Counted from the first letter of the stretch, positions 1 through 7,159 are shown. The stretch is DNA of 10,002 nucleotides from Candidatus Omnitrophota bacterium (GCA_023247955.1 JAHFFL010000025.1:1-10002), one strand, 5' to 3'. Made by a program: numbers and translations. The notes: a model not told the origin generated them from the sequence alone.

Positions 1-1
1 G

Positions 2-1024
2 ATCGCCGAATGGATGACCCGATCCAAGACGGTTTATCCGATTTATGTGGAAATCACGCCCTCCGGGGCTTGTAACCACCGTTGTACGTTTTGTGCGGTG
101 GATTATATCGGTTATAAAATGCGCTTTCTTGAAAAGGACCTGCTTAAAAAACGCATCACTGAAATGGCCGAAAAAGGGGTGCGCAGCATCATGTTTGCCG
201 GTGAAGGCGAGCCCTTGCTGCACAAAGACTTAGCGGAAATCATACGGCACACCAGTGAAGCGGGGATAGATGTTTCAATCACTACCAATGCCGTCGCGCT
301 TACCGAAAAATTCGCCCGTGAAGCACTGCCGTACACCACTTGGATAAAGGCGAGTATCAACGCCGGTACGCGGGATGTTTATGCCAAGATTCATCAGACG
401 AAACCCGAGGATTTTGACCGCGTGATTGCCAATCTCAAGCGCGCCGCCACGATCAAAAAAGAAATCGGCGCGAGATGCACGCTTGGCACCCAAATGGTGC
501 TCCTGCCGGAAAACGCCTCGGGGGCCGTAACGCTGGCGATGCTCGGCAAATCGATCGGGCTCGACTATGTGGTGATCAAGCCCTATTCCCAGCACAATAG
601 GAGCGTGACGCGTGAGTACGAAGGCATGCGCTACGATGATTATCTCACGATGGCGGACGAGCTCGACCGCTTGTCGGACGACCGTTTTGAAGTGGTGTTC
701 AGGCGGCACACGATGGACAAGTTAAACGAGAACGGCCATTACTACACGCAGTGCCAGGCCACGCCTTATTTTTGGGCCTATGTCATGGCGGACGGCGCCG
801 TTTACGGTTGCAGCGCCTATCTGGAGGATCAGCGGTTCGATTACGGAAATCTCAACCAAAACACCTTTGAAGAGATCTGGGAAGGCGAGAAGAGAAAGAA
901 AAGCATGGATTATGTCGAGCACGGCCTGGACATCACCGAATGCCGCAAGAATTGCCGCATGGACGAAGTCAACCGCTACCTTTGGGATTTGAAGCATCCC
1001 CCCGCACATGTCAACTTCATTTAA
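2..1024 (+). CDS. Radical SAM protein with SPASM-like C-terminus (5' end probably outside the window)
   Basis: This is a radical S-adenosylmethionine enzyme, which cleaves SAM at a [4Fe-4S] cluster to start radical chemistry; the substrate is unknown. Counting from the ATG at 14, the CX3CX2C cluster motif is C20, C24 and C27, followed by the SAM-binding GEGEP at 63-67. C247, G261, C266, C310 and C314 form a shortened SPASM-like auxiliary cluster region (CX13GX4C, then CX3C). The frame stays open to the left edge, and the four codons before the ATG (IAEW) align with VQDW just before the radical SAM domain of the paralogue at 7160-8623. The gene therefore probably begins upstream, and the ATG at 14 is probably internal. 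It ends in YLWDLKHPPAHVNFI, almost the same tail as the paralogue. The next gene starts inside its last codons. The enzyme class is sure; the reaction is not. Confidence 0.93.
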   Translation: MAEWMTRSKTVYPIYVEITPSGACNHRCTFCAVDYIGYKMRFLEKDLLKKRITEMAEKGVRSIMFAGEGEPLLHKDLAEIIRHTSEAGIDVSITTNAVALTEKFAREALPYTTWIKASINAGTRDVYAKIHQTKPEDFDRVIANLKRAATIKKEIGARCTLGTQMVLLPENASGAVTLAMLGKSIGLDYVVIKPYSQHNRSVTREYEGMRYDDYLTMADELDRLSDDRFEVVFRRHTMDKLNENGHYYTQCQATPYFWAYVMADGAVYGCSAYLEDQRFDYGNLNQNTFEEIWEGEKRKKSMDYVEHGLDITECRKNCRMDEVNRYLWDLKHPPAHVNFI

Positions 1025-1655
1025 TCGCTTGAACGAAAATCACGGCTCAAGCGATTTGTCGCTGAAAGGTCGCGTCGAAGAGTTCTCCCGCGTGCTTGGC
1101 CAGATCCAGTTTAGCCGTAGGAAGAATGACAAGCTCGCGGCGGAAGCGGGGATGAAGCTGATGCTCGGCTTTCTTGAGGAAGTGCGAAGGCGCGGGGCCA
1201 GGGTATTTTTGGCGGGAAATGGTGGAAGCTCGGCCCTTGTCAGCCATGCGCTGACGGACTTTATCAACGTGGCTGGTCTTCGGGTTCTGACGCTTCACGA
1301 ATCGGCGCTTTTGACCTGCATGGCTAATGATTACGGTTATGAAAACGCGTTTGCCCGTATTCTGAACGTTCAAGCGGTCAAAGGTGATTTGTTGATAGCA
1401 GTTTCCAGCTCTGGGCGTTCACCGAATATTCATCACCTTGTCCAATGCGCGCGAAAAAAGGGAGTTCACGTGATTACACTGAGCGGGTTTGATTCCGCCA
1501 ATGTCTTGCGCTCTATGGGGGATTTGAACATTTGGATCGATTCGCGGGACTATGGCCTTGTGGAGATCGGGCACCTTTTTATTCTGCACAATATCGCCGA
1601 CCGGCTGGGTCGCCCGGCTGCTTCCAAGAGGGTTTCTTCCGCAATTCCTAATTGA
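1008..1655 (+). CDS. SIS-domain sugar-phosphate isomerase, GmhA-like
   Basis: This 215-residue cytoplasmic protein resembles sedoheptulose-7-phosphate isomerase (GmhA), the first step to NDP-heptose. Seen: GNGGSS (70-75) for phosphate binding, CMANDYGYENAF (104-115), AVSSSGRSPNI (131-141), and a C-terminal helix with H189 and H194 matching the GmhA HxxxxH pattern. Length is typical of GmhA (about 190-215). One oddity is that the position I align with the catalytic Glu of E. coli GmhA (E65, from memory) is D84, and the Q before the catalytic His appears as E. The true substrate may differ from sedoheptulose 7-phosphate. The ATG at 1008 overlaps the radical SAM gene by 17 bases and has no strong ribosome binding site; a TTG at 1029, four bases after that gene's stop, is an alternative start. 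The kinase/nucleotidyltransferase gene follows after 10 bases, supporting a shared sugar-activation pathway. Confidence 0.9.
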   Translation: MSTSFNRLNENHGSSDLSLKGRVEEFSRVLGQIQFSRRKNDKLAAEAGMKLMLGFLEEVRRRGARVFLAGNGGSSALVSHALTDFINVAGLRVLTLHESALLTCMANDYGYENAFARILNVQAVKGDLLIAVSSSGRSPNIHHLVQCARKKGVHVITLSGFDSANVLRSMGDLNIWIDSRDYGLVEIGHLFILHNIADRLGRPAASKRVSSAIPN

Positions 1656-1658
1656 GGG
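1654..1658 (+). promoter_or_regulatory. Ribosome binding site for the TTG start at 1666
   Basis: GAGGG overlaps the stop codon (1653-1655) of the isomerase gene and sits 7 bases before TTG 1666. It is the best Shine-Dalgarno match near this junction, and it decides the start of the downstream fusion gene in favour of TTG 1666 over the in-frame ATG at 1552 inside the isomerase gene. Confidence 0.6.
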
Positions 1659-1665
1659 CATTTTT

Positions 1666-3189
1666 TTGACAAAGAACAAGCTGCTCACGCTGGAAGACTT
1701 GGCGGAAAAAGCTGAAAGACTGCGTCAAAAAGGCCGCCGCGTGGTATTGTGCCATGGCGTTTTTGATTTGATTCATGCCGGGCATATCCGTCATCTGCAG
1801 CGTGCCAGGGAACAAGGCGACGAGTTGTTTGTGACGATCACCTCCGATGCCCATGTCAATAAAGGCCCGGGACGGCCGGTGTTTGCCGCAGAACTGAGGG
1901 CTGAGATGCTCGCGGCCTTGTCGTGCGTGGACTGCGTCGCGATTAACCACAAGCCGACGGCAATCAATGTGATCGAGTCCGTTAAGCCCGCCGTTTATGT
2001 GAAAGGCAGCGACTACAGGGTCTTTGAAAAGGACCTGACTGGAAACATCCTGCACGAGAAAAATGCGGTGGAGTCCCATGGGGGCAGGGTTCATTACACC
2101 GATGAGATCACGTTCAGTTCGAGCGGCCTCATCAACGAATACCTCGGTGTTTTTCCCAGAGAGACCAAGGATTACCTGCAGTGTTTGAAAAGGACTTACA
2201 CACCGGACGGGATCATTGAGAAAATAAAGGGCTTGTCCGATTTGCGGGTTTTGGTGTTGGGCGACGCCATCATTGATGAATACCACTACACGGCGCCGCT
2301 CGGGCAAACCGGCAAAGGAAATATTCTGGCCGTGAAATACGAATCCGAGGAGCAGTTCGCCGGGGGCGCCCTGGCGGCGGCGAACCATCTGGCCCAGTTT
2401 TCAAATCAGGTGACGGTTGCCACGGCGCTCGGGACCAAGCCCAGTTATGAGGAGTTTATCCGCGGCAAACTCGCACCTTCAATTACCCCCCAATTTTTTT
2501 ACGTAGAAAACGAGCCGACGACCATCAAACGGCGGTTTGTAGATCCGGACATGGCAAAGCTTTTTGAGGTGTATTTTTTTAAAGATGGACAGATGCCGCG
2601 GAAGTTGGATGAGGAAATCTGCCGGTGGGTTGCCGGGGTCGTCCGGGATTTTGACGTGGTGGTGGTCCCGGATTTCGGGAATGGATTTATCACGCAAAAA
2701 ATGGTGGAGGTTTTGACGCAAAAGGCCAAATTTCTCGCGGTGAACACTCAGGTGAACAGCGGCAATCGTGGGTATCACGTGATTCACCGCTATCCCAGGG
2801 CTGATTTCGTGTCTCTAAACGAGCCGGAACTTCGTTTGGCCTCCCATAACAGACACGATCCGTTGGAACAGGTGGCGGAGCAGGTGGCCCGGCGGGTAGG
2901 GGCGTCCTGGATAGCGGTCACGCGCGGGACCAAGGGGGCCATCATGACGGAGCTCAAAACGAGCCAAATCCATCACGTGCCCGCCTTATCCACGAAAGTC
3001 GTGGATCGTATTGGTGCCGGCGACTGTTTCTTGTCTATGGCTGCGCTGTGCCTTGGCGGGCGTTTGTCTGCTGATTTGGCGGTTTTTGTCGCCAGCGTCG
3101 CCGCGGCGCTGGATGTCCAAATCGTGTGCAACCGCGAGCCGATACAACCGGCCAGTCTTTTTCGTTATATTACAACGCTTCTTAAATAG
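1666..3189 (+). CDS. Nucleotidyltransferase-PfkB kinase fusion, HldE-like with reversed domain order
   Basis: With the TTG start this is 507 residues. Residues about 25-165 are an HldE/RfaE C-terminal-type nucleotidyltransferase: CHGVFDLIHAGH (29-40) holds the HxGH nucleotide-binding motif (H37, H40), followed by YVKGSDY (111-117) and FSSSGLI (150-156). Residues about 190-507 are a PfkB/ribokinase-type sugar kinase, with FAGGALAAAN (231-240) and the DRIGAGD signature (447-453) whose D453 is the expected catalytic base. E. coli HldE has the kinase first and the transferase second, so the order is inverted. In the family, the kinase makes a sugar 1,7-bisphosphate or 1-phosphate and the transferase makes the NDP-sugar. 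Beside a GmhA-like isomerase, an NDP-heptose-like product is likely. The in-frame ATG at 1552 lies well inside the isomerase gene and adds residues with no homology to the domain. Sugar and nucleotide specificity are unknown. Confidence 0.9.
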   Translation: MTKNKLLTLEDLAEKAERLRQKGRRVVLCHGVFDLIHAGHIRHLQRAREQGDELFVTITSDAHVNKGPGRPVFAAELRAEMLAALSCVDCVAINHKPTAINVIESVKPAVYVKGSDYRVFEKDLTGNILHEKNAVESHGGRVHYTDEITFSSSGLINEYLGVFPRETKDYLQCLKRTYTPDGIIEKIKGLSDLRVLVLGDAIIDEYHYTAPLGQTGKGNILAVKYESEEQFAGGALAAANHLAQFSNQVTVATALGTKPSYEEFIRGKLAPSITPQFFYVENEPTTIKRRFVDPDMAKLFEVYFFKDGQMPRKLDEEICRWVAGVVRDFDVVVVPDFGNGFITQKMVEVLTQKAKFLAVNTQVNSGNRGYHVIHRYPRADFVSLNEPELRLASHNRHDPLEQVAEQVARRVGASWIAVTRGTKGAIMTELKTSQIHHVPALSTKVVDRIGAGDCFLSMAALCLGGRLSADLAVFVASVAAALDVQIVCNREPIQPASLFRYITTLLK

Positions 3190-3206
3190 GAAGCGTCGTG
3201 TGTCCG

Positions 3207-3236
3207 TTGACCTCATTCGAGTAGGTGTGCTATGAT
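3207..3236 (+). promoter_or_regulatory. Sigma-70-type promoter with extended -10, upstream of the desaturase gene
   Basis: TTGACC (3207-3212, five of six consensus) is separated by 18 bases from TATGAT (3231-3236, five of six), which is preceded by TGC, an extended -10 TGn (3228-3230). It lies in the 59-base gap after the kinase fusion. Transcription would start about 3243, only about 6 bases before the ATG at 3249, leaving no room for a Shine-Dalgarno sequence. It would give the desaturase-SDR-E1 genes their own transcript. Confidence 0.7.
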
Positions 3237-3248
3237 TTCCATTAAGCT

Positions 3249-4280
3249 ATGACTGCTTCAACAGATCTCCGGGAAGCGCTGGCTCTGAACGAGTACGATG
3301 AGAGCTACAAGGGCAGGCTTTTTCAGATTTCCCAGGAACAATTCAGAACGCTCGGCAAACGATCGAAATGGATACTGCCGGTTTATGTGGCATTCAACTG
3401 GATCACCATTTTTGCGATCGTGAGGGTTTATTTCTATCTCAACAACCTTTGGGTTTATCCGCTTTTTCTATTTCTAATCGCCGGCCGCCAGGGCGCCTTT
3501 TTAAATTTGGCGCACGAAATGGTCCACCGCACCTGGGAGGCGAGTGAGCGCCTGACGGATTTTGTCGGGAAATGGTTTTGTTGTTCGGCGATAGGGATGG
3601 ATTACAAAGGTTATCATGCGGTTCACGTGCAGCACCATCTTTATACGAATCAGGAAATGGACCCGCCTTCCGACCGCGAGAAATACAAGGTCGTCGATTT
3701 GAAAAAGCTTCAGTTCTGGTTGTTGTTTTTAAAGGACCTGTCCGGACTCACGGCGCTTCAGGTGTTTTTGGCTTATTTCAACAAAAATAAAGAAAAGGCC
3801 CAATCGGATTTCCAGCCGCGGTCTTTGAAAAACAGCCCCTTGGCAAAACTCTTTTCTTTGGCTGTCCCCAATCTTTTTATTTTCCTCGTGATCTTCCGGG
3901 GATCCCTGTGGCATTACGCGGTCCTCTGGCTTTTTCCCGCCTGTTCCATCCATATGTTTTTGATGCGCGTGAGAGGTCTCGGGGAACATGGTCTGGGATT
4001 GCAGTTGGGAGTGCCGGATCTCATGACCAAAAAGGGCCAGGGGCTGCTCTACACCCGCAGCACGCTTTGGTATAAAAATGGGATTTTTGGGCTTCTCGAA
4101 AAGCTTTCGATCGCGTCGGTTGGCGTGAATTATCACCACGAACACCATCTCTTTCCGAGCGTGCCATTTCACAATCTGCCGAAGCTGCACCGCCTGGTTA
4201 GAGATACCGTGGTTCAATACAACCCTCGCGTTTATGCGGACAGTTATTTTAAAAGCGCTTTTTTTCCTCCGAAGGTCTAA
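3249..4280 (+). CDS. Fatty-acid-desaturase-superfamily membrane di-iron protein
   Basis: A 343-residue integral membrane protein with the histidine boxes of the fatty acid desaturase/hydroxylase superfamily, which bind a di-iron centre: H89xxxH93, H126xxHH (129-130) and H296xxHH (299-300), the last within NYHHEHHLFP. A further H247 in RGLGEHG matches the extra His often seen before the third box. Hydrophobic stretches lie near 41-63, 68-88, 155-175 and 203-238; the His boxes should face the cytoplasm. Such enzymes use O2 to desaturate or hydroxylate acyl chains, sphingoid bases or carotenoids. The substrate cannot be read from the sequence. The ATG lies only about 6 bases from the predicted transcript start, and no Shine-Dalgarno is visible. 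The SDR gene begins 6 bases after the stop, so the two are probably cotranscribed. Its presence among sugar genes is unusual and may point to a glycolipid. Confidence 0.92.
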   Translation: MTASTDLREALALNEYDESYKGRLFQISQEQFRTLGKRSKWILPVYVAFNWITIFAIVRVYFYLNNLWVYPLFLFLIAGRQGAFLNLAHEMVHRTWEASERLTDFVGKWFCCSAIGMDYKGYHAVHVQHHLYTNQEMDPPSDREKYKVVDLKKLQFWLLFLKDLSGLTALQVFLAYFNKNKEKAQSDFQPRSLKNSPLAKLFSLAVPNLFIFLVIFRGSLWHYAVLWLFPACSIHMFLMRVRGLGEHGLGLQLGVPDLMTKKGQGLLYTRSTLWYKNGIFGLLEKLSIASVGVNYHHEHHLFPSVPFHNLPKLHRLVRDTVVQYNPRVYADSYFKSAFFPPKV

Positions 4281-4286
4281 CTTCAT

Positions 4287-5060
4287 TTGAACGAGAATAG
4301 ATTTCTCCATCGGCTTGTCTTGATCACCGGGACTACCAGCGGCATCGGCGCTGCGCTCACGGATTTGTATTTAAAAAAAGGAGCGCGCGTGATCGCCGTC
4401 AACCGGGCAGGCGCGGTGCCGGCAAAGCAGAATCTCGTCGCGTATCAGGCCGATGTGCGGGAGGGGGAGCAGGTGCACGACCTGTTTGACTGGTTGTCGA
4501 AGAAAGCGCTTTACCCCGATCTTTTTATTCTGAATGCGGGGATTCATCGGGTGGACAACGGCGAGATTTTTGCTTACCGGGATTTTGAGGACGTGATGGA
4601 CACGAACCTTAACGCGGTGCTGCGCTTTGTGGCGGAAGGGCTTGCACTCAAACGGGAGGGAAGAAGGACGTTTGTGGCGGTTTCTTCCACGTCCAACATT
4701 CTCCCCAACCCCCATTGTCTCGGGTATTACATCAGTAAATTGGGGCTTACAAAATCTTTCGAGGTGTTTCGCGAAAAACACCGTTCCAATGGTTTTGAAT
4801 TTAAAACGCTGATCTTAGGGCCGATCCGGACGAAGATGCTCGGGGTCGGCCCCATGGCCAGCCCACTACAAACTTTTGTGCGGGACGCGATTTCGGTCCC
4901 AGCTGAGGAAGCGGCTGGGGCCATTGTTCGTTTCATTGAGAGCAACAAGCCTGTTTTCAACTACACGTTTAAATCGCATGCCGTTTTTCATCTGGCCCGT
5001 TTAGTTAAAACGCTGATCCCTAAGATTTATACCGGTAGCCTGCCCACGGCCCGGAAATGA
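4287..5060 (+). CDS. Short-chain dehydrogenase/reductase (SDR)
   Basis: A 257-residue classical SDR, a cytoplasmic NAD(P)-dependent oxidoreductase. Seen: the TGxxxGIG nucleotide-binding motif (14-21), LNAG (82-85), N107, the catalytic serine region SS (133-134), and YxxxK (Y147, K151), which together make the usual N-S-Y-K active site. An arginine at 40 after the second beta strand suggests NADP(H) preference, as inference. The start is TTG 4287, six bases after the desaturase stop, with GAAGG at 4271-4275 as a distant ribosome binding site; there is no ATG before the Rossmann motif. The stop overlaps the next start as ATGA, indicating translational coupling to E1 alpha. It may reduce or oxidise the keto product of the E1 pair or an acyl/sugar intermediate. 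The substrate is unknown. Confidence 0.9.
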   Translation: MNENRFLHRLVLITGTTSGIGAALTDLYLKKGARVIAVNRAGAVPAKQNLVAYQADVREGEQVHDLFDWLSKKALYPDLFILNAGIHRVDNGEIFAYRDFEDVMDTNLNAVLRFVAEGLALKREGRRTFVAVSSTSNILPNPHCLGYYISKLGLTKSFEVFREKHRSNGFEFKTLILGPIRTKMLGVGPMASPLQTFVRDAISVPAEEAAGAIVRFIESNKPVFNYTFKSHAVFHLARLVKTLIPKIYTGSLPTARK

Positions 5061-6025
5061 AAACCTCCCAGCAAACACTTCTCAAGCTTTACCAATCCAT
5101 ACTGCGTATCCGGCGCGTCGAGGAGCAGATCGCCTCCCGTTACAAAGAAGAAAAAATGAGATGTCCCGTGCATCTCTGCATCGGACAGGAGGCCGTTCCG
5201 GCTGGGGTGTGCGAGGCGCTGGAGCCGCGCGACCCCGTCTATTCCAATCACCGAGCCCACGGGCATTATTTAGCCAAGGGCGGTGACCTAGGACGGTTTT
5301 TGGCAGAGCTTTATGGAAAAGCGGCCGGTTGCGCCGGGGGTTTCGGGGGGTCCATGCATCTGATTGATTTAAAGGTGGGATTTATCGGTTGCACGCCAAT
5401 TGTCGGCAGTACCTTGCCGATAGCCGTTGGGGCGGCATGGGCCTCGCTTTTAAAAGGGTCGGGTGAAGTGGCGACCGCATTTTTCGGAGACGGTTGTTTT
5501 GAAGAGGGCGTGATGCACGAATGCCTCAATTTTGCCGTCTTGAAGAAACTCCCTATTCTTTTTGTCTGCGAAAATAATCTTTACTCGGTTTACACGCCGC
5601 TTAAAGAACGACAACCGGACAGAGCCATTCACCAGGTGGCGAAGGCGCATGGCTGCAAGACTTATTCCGGCGACGGCAATGACGCGGCGTTGGTTTATGA
5701 AACGGCTTGCCGGGCCGTCGAAGACGCGCGCCGGGGCGGAGGCCCTCAGTTTTTGGAATTTTCAACGTTTCGCTGGCTTGAGCATTGCGGTCCGGACGAT
5801 GACAATCACTTGGCTTACCGGGCTCCCGGTGAGATTGAAGAATGGAAGACGCGTTGCCCGCTTAAGAGTTTGCATGACCGCCTGATCGCTGAGACGCCGT
5901 CGCTCAAGCCGCGTTTGGATCGCTTGGAAGAAGAGACAAATTCTGAAATCCAGCGCGCATTTGAATTTGCGCTCGCAAGCCCGCCGGCACAGGCGGATTT
6001 GAAAAGCAAAGTCTATGCCGGCTGA
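5057..6025 (+). CDS. Thiamine-diphosphate-dependent E1 component, alpha subunit
   Basis: A 322-residue homologue of the alpha subunit of pyruvate, branched-chain 2-oxoacid and acetoin dehydrogenase E1. It carries the thiamine diphosphate/Mg2+ motif GDG (144-146) ending in NN (173-174), the HRAHGH segment (65-70), and GGSMH (97-101). The phosphorylation-loop histidine of E1 appears as H243 in RWLEHCGPDDDN, where the usual sequence is R-H-G-H-S, followed by YR (254-255) and the acidic/W segment common to the family. Length is typical of acetoin-type E1 alpha. It overlaps the SDR stop by four bases (ATGA) and the beta-subunit start by 11 bases, so the two E1 chains are surely made together. No E2 or E3 gene lies in the window, so it may catalyse a standalone C2 transfer to an aldehyde or sugar, not oxidative acylation. 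That role is inference. Confidence 0.92.
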   Translation: MKTSQQTLLKLYQSILRIRRVEEQIASRYKEEKMRCPVHLCIGQEAVPAGVCEALEPRDPVYSNHRAHGHYLAKGGDLGRFLAELYGKAAGCAGGFGGSMHLIDLKVGFIGCTPIVGSTLPIAVGAAWASLLKGSGEVATAFFGDGCFEEGVMHECLNFAVLKKLPILFVCENNLYSVYTPLKERQPDRAIHQVAKAHGCKTYSGDGNDAALVYETACRAVEDARRGGGPQFLEFSTFRWLEHCGPDDDNHLAYRAPGEIEEWKTRCPLKSLHDRLIAETPSLKPRLDRLEEETNSEIQRAFEFALASPPAQADLKSKVYAG

Positions 6026-7115
6026 GAAGACTCTCCTCTCCCAAAAAGTCAGAACCATCAGTTTTGCCGAAGCCATCCGGGAAGCCACAGTCCAGTGCAT
6101 GCGTCAAGACGAGCGTGTCCTTGTCGTGGGCGAGGGCGTGCCTGATCCCAAAGGAATTTTTGGATCGACGGCGGGTTTGAAAAAAGAATTCGGTGGGAAC
6201 AGGGTGTGCGACATGCCTTTGTCGGAAAACGGAATGACGGGGATGTTGATCGGTTTGGCGCTTCACGGTTTTCGGCCGGTGATGGTGCATCAGCGTATTG
6301 ATTTTGTCTTGCTCGCGATAGACCAGCTTGTGAACAACGCGGCCAAGTGGCATTTCATGTTTAACGGCCAGCTCTCCGTACCGCTCGTGGTTCGCCTGCT
6401 TGTCGGAAGGGGATGGGGTCAGGGGCCCCAGCACTCGCAAAGTCTCCAGGCGCTTTTTGCGCATATTCCCGGGTTAAAGGTAGTGATGCCGGCCACGCCG
6501 CTTGACGCAAAGGGCATGCTGATCTCCGCGATCGAGGATGACAATCCGGTTTTGTTTATTGAACACCGCTGGCTCCATGGTTTCAAAGACGAAGTGCCTG
6601 AGGCGATGTACCGTGTTCCGCTGAATCAAGCCCGTATCGCCAAAAAGGGCAGCCATCTCACCGTCGCGGCATTTTCCTACATGACTATCGAAGCGCTTCG
6701 GGCCGCGTCCTTTTTGGCGGAACAAGGCATAGACCTGGAGGTGATCGACATGAGGTCTTGCAGTCCTTTGGACATCGGTACGGTTTTGCAGTCCGTTCAA
6801 AAGACCGGACATTTGATTGTGTGCGATACTGCCTGGAAAACGGGAGGGGTGTCGGCCGAGCTTGTGGCGCAAGTAAGCGAAAAGGCGTTCGGCGCGCTTA
6901 AAAAAGCGCCTGTCCGGATAGCGCTTCCGGACCACCCTGTTCCGACCTCACCCTTTATGGCCAATGCCTGTTACCCGGAGGCCGAGCATATCGCAAAGGC
7001 GGTTTATCTGCTTTTGGGCGCAGGCGACAAAGGGATTCCGGAAGCGCTGGAAAAAACACTGAGGAGGAAGGGCTTCTTGGATGTGCCGAGTTTCGACTTT
7101 AAGGGCCCATTTTGA
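6015..7115 (+). CDS. Thiamine-diphosphate-dependent E1 component, beta subunit (transketolase-like)
   Basis: A 366-residue beta subunit that pairs with the preceding alpha chain as an alpha2beta2 enzyme. Family landmarks in order: VVGEG (37-41), PLSENGMTG (68-76) containing E71, which aligns with the Glu that activates thiamine diphosphate (E59 of mature human PDH beta), DQLVNNAAK (103-111), GQGPQHSQSL (135-144) with the conserved H140, and HIPGLKVVMPATPLDAKG (150-167). The C-terminal transketolase domain follows, with EVIDMRSCSPLD near residue 243 and a GG in KTGGVSAE. About 30 residues beyond the usual end form a charged tail. VHQRIDF replaces the commoner E-F-x-x-x-D-F segment near the active site, a possible sign of altered donor or acceptor use. 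No terminator follows; the next gene has its own promoter. Confidence 0.93.
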   Translation: MPAEKTLLSQKVRTISFAEAIREATVQCMRQDERVLVVGEGVPDPKGIFGSTAGLKKEFGGNRVCDMPLSENGMTGMLIGLALHGFRPVMVHQRIDFVLLAIDQLVNNAAKWHFMFNGQLSVPLVVRLLVGRGWGQGPQHSQSLQALFAHIPGLKVVMPATPLDAKGMLISAIEDDNPVLFIEHRWLHGFKDEVPEAMYRVPLNQARIAKKGSHLTVAAFSYMTIEALRAASFLAEQGIDLEVIDMRSCSPLDIGTVLQSVQKTGHLIVCDTAWKTGGVSAELVAQVSEKAFGALKKAPVRIALPDHPVPTSPFMANACYPEAEHIAKAVYLLLGAGDKGIPEALEKTLRRKGFLDVPSFDFKGPF

Positions 7116-7122
7116 AAAAGCG

Positions 7123-7151
7123 TTGACAGCGGCCCCAAACCGTAGTCTAAT
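7123..7151 (+). promoter_or_regulatory. Sigma-70-type promoter for a leaderless radical SAM transcript
   Basis: A perfect TTGACA (7123-7128) is followed after 17 bases by TCTAAT (7146-7151, five of six consensus). It begins eight bases after the E1 beta stop codon. Only 8 bases separate the -10 element from the ATG at 7160, so transcription should start at about 7158-7160, on or next to the start codon. No Shine-Dalgarno is present. The predicted mRNA is leaderless. Confidence 0.75.
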
Positions 7152-7159
7152 CAAACTGT

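Noticed and set aside
1552..1665. In-frame ATG at 1552 as start of the transferase/kinase fusion
   Set aside because: It lies over 100 bases inside the isomerase gene, has no ribosome binding site and adds residues that are a shifted-frame reading of the isomerase. TTG 1666 with GAGGG upstream fits the domain start.
1648..2388. Long antisense open frame, and similar ones at 275-709, 3729-4310, 5904-6464 and 7280-7903
   Set aside because: Each lies opposite a gene with clear conserved motifs, has no domain I can see, and is explained by the codon bias of the + strand gene.
4251..4265. AAAAGCGCTTTT palindrome plus T run, as a terminator after the desaturase
   Set aside because: It has no loop, is weak in GC, and lies inside the coding sequence before the stop. 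The SDR starts 6 bases after the stop and looks cotranscribed.
6889..6910. GGCGC...GCGCC inverted repeat with A-rich loop
   Set aside because: Short stem in the middle of the E1 beta coding region with no T run after it; compatible with chance.
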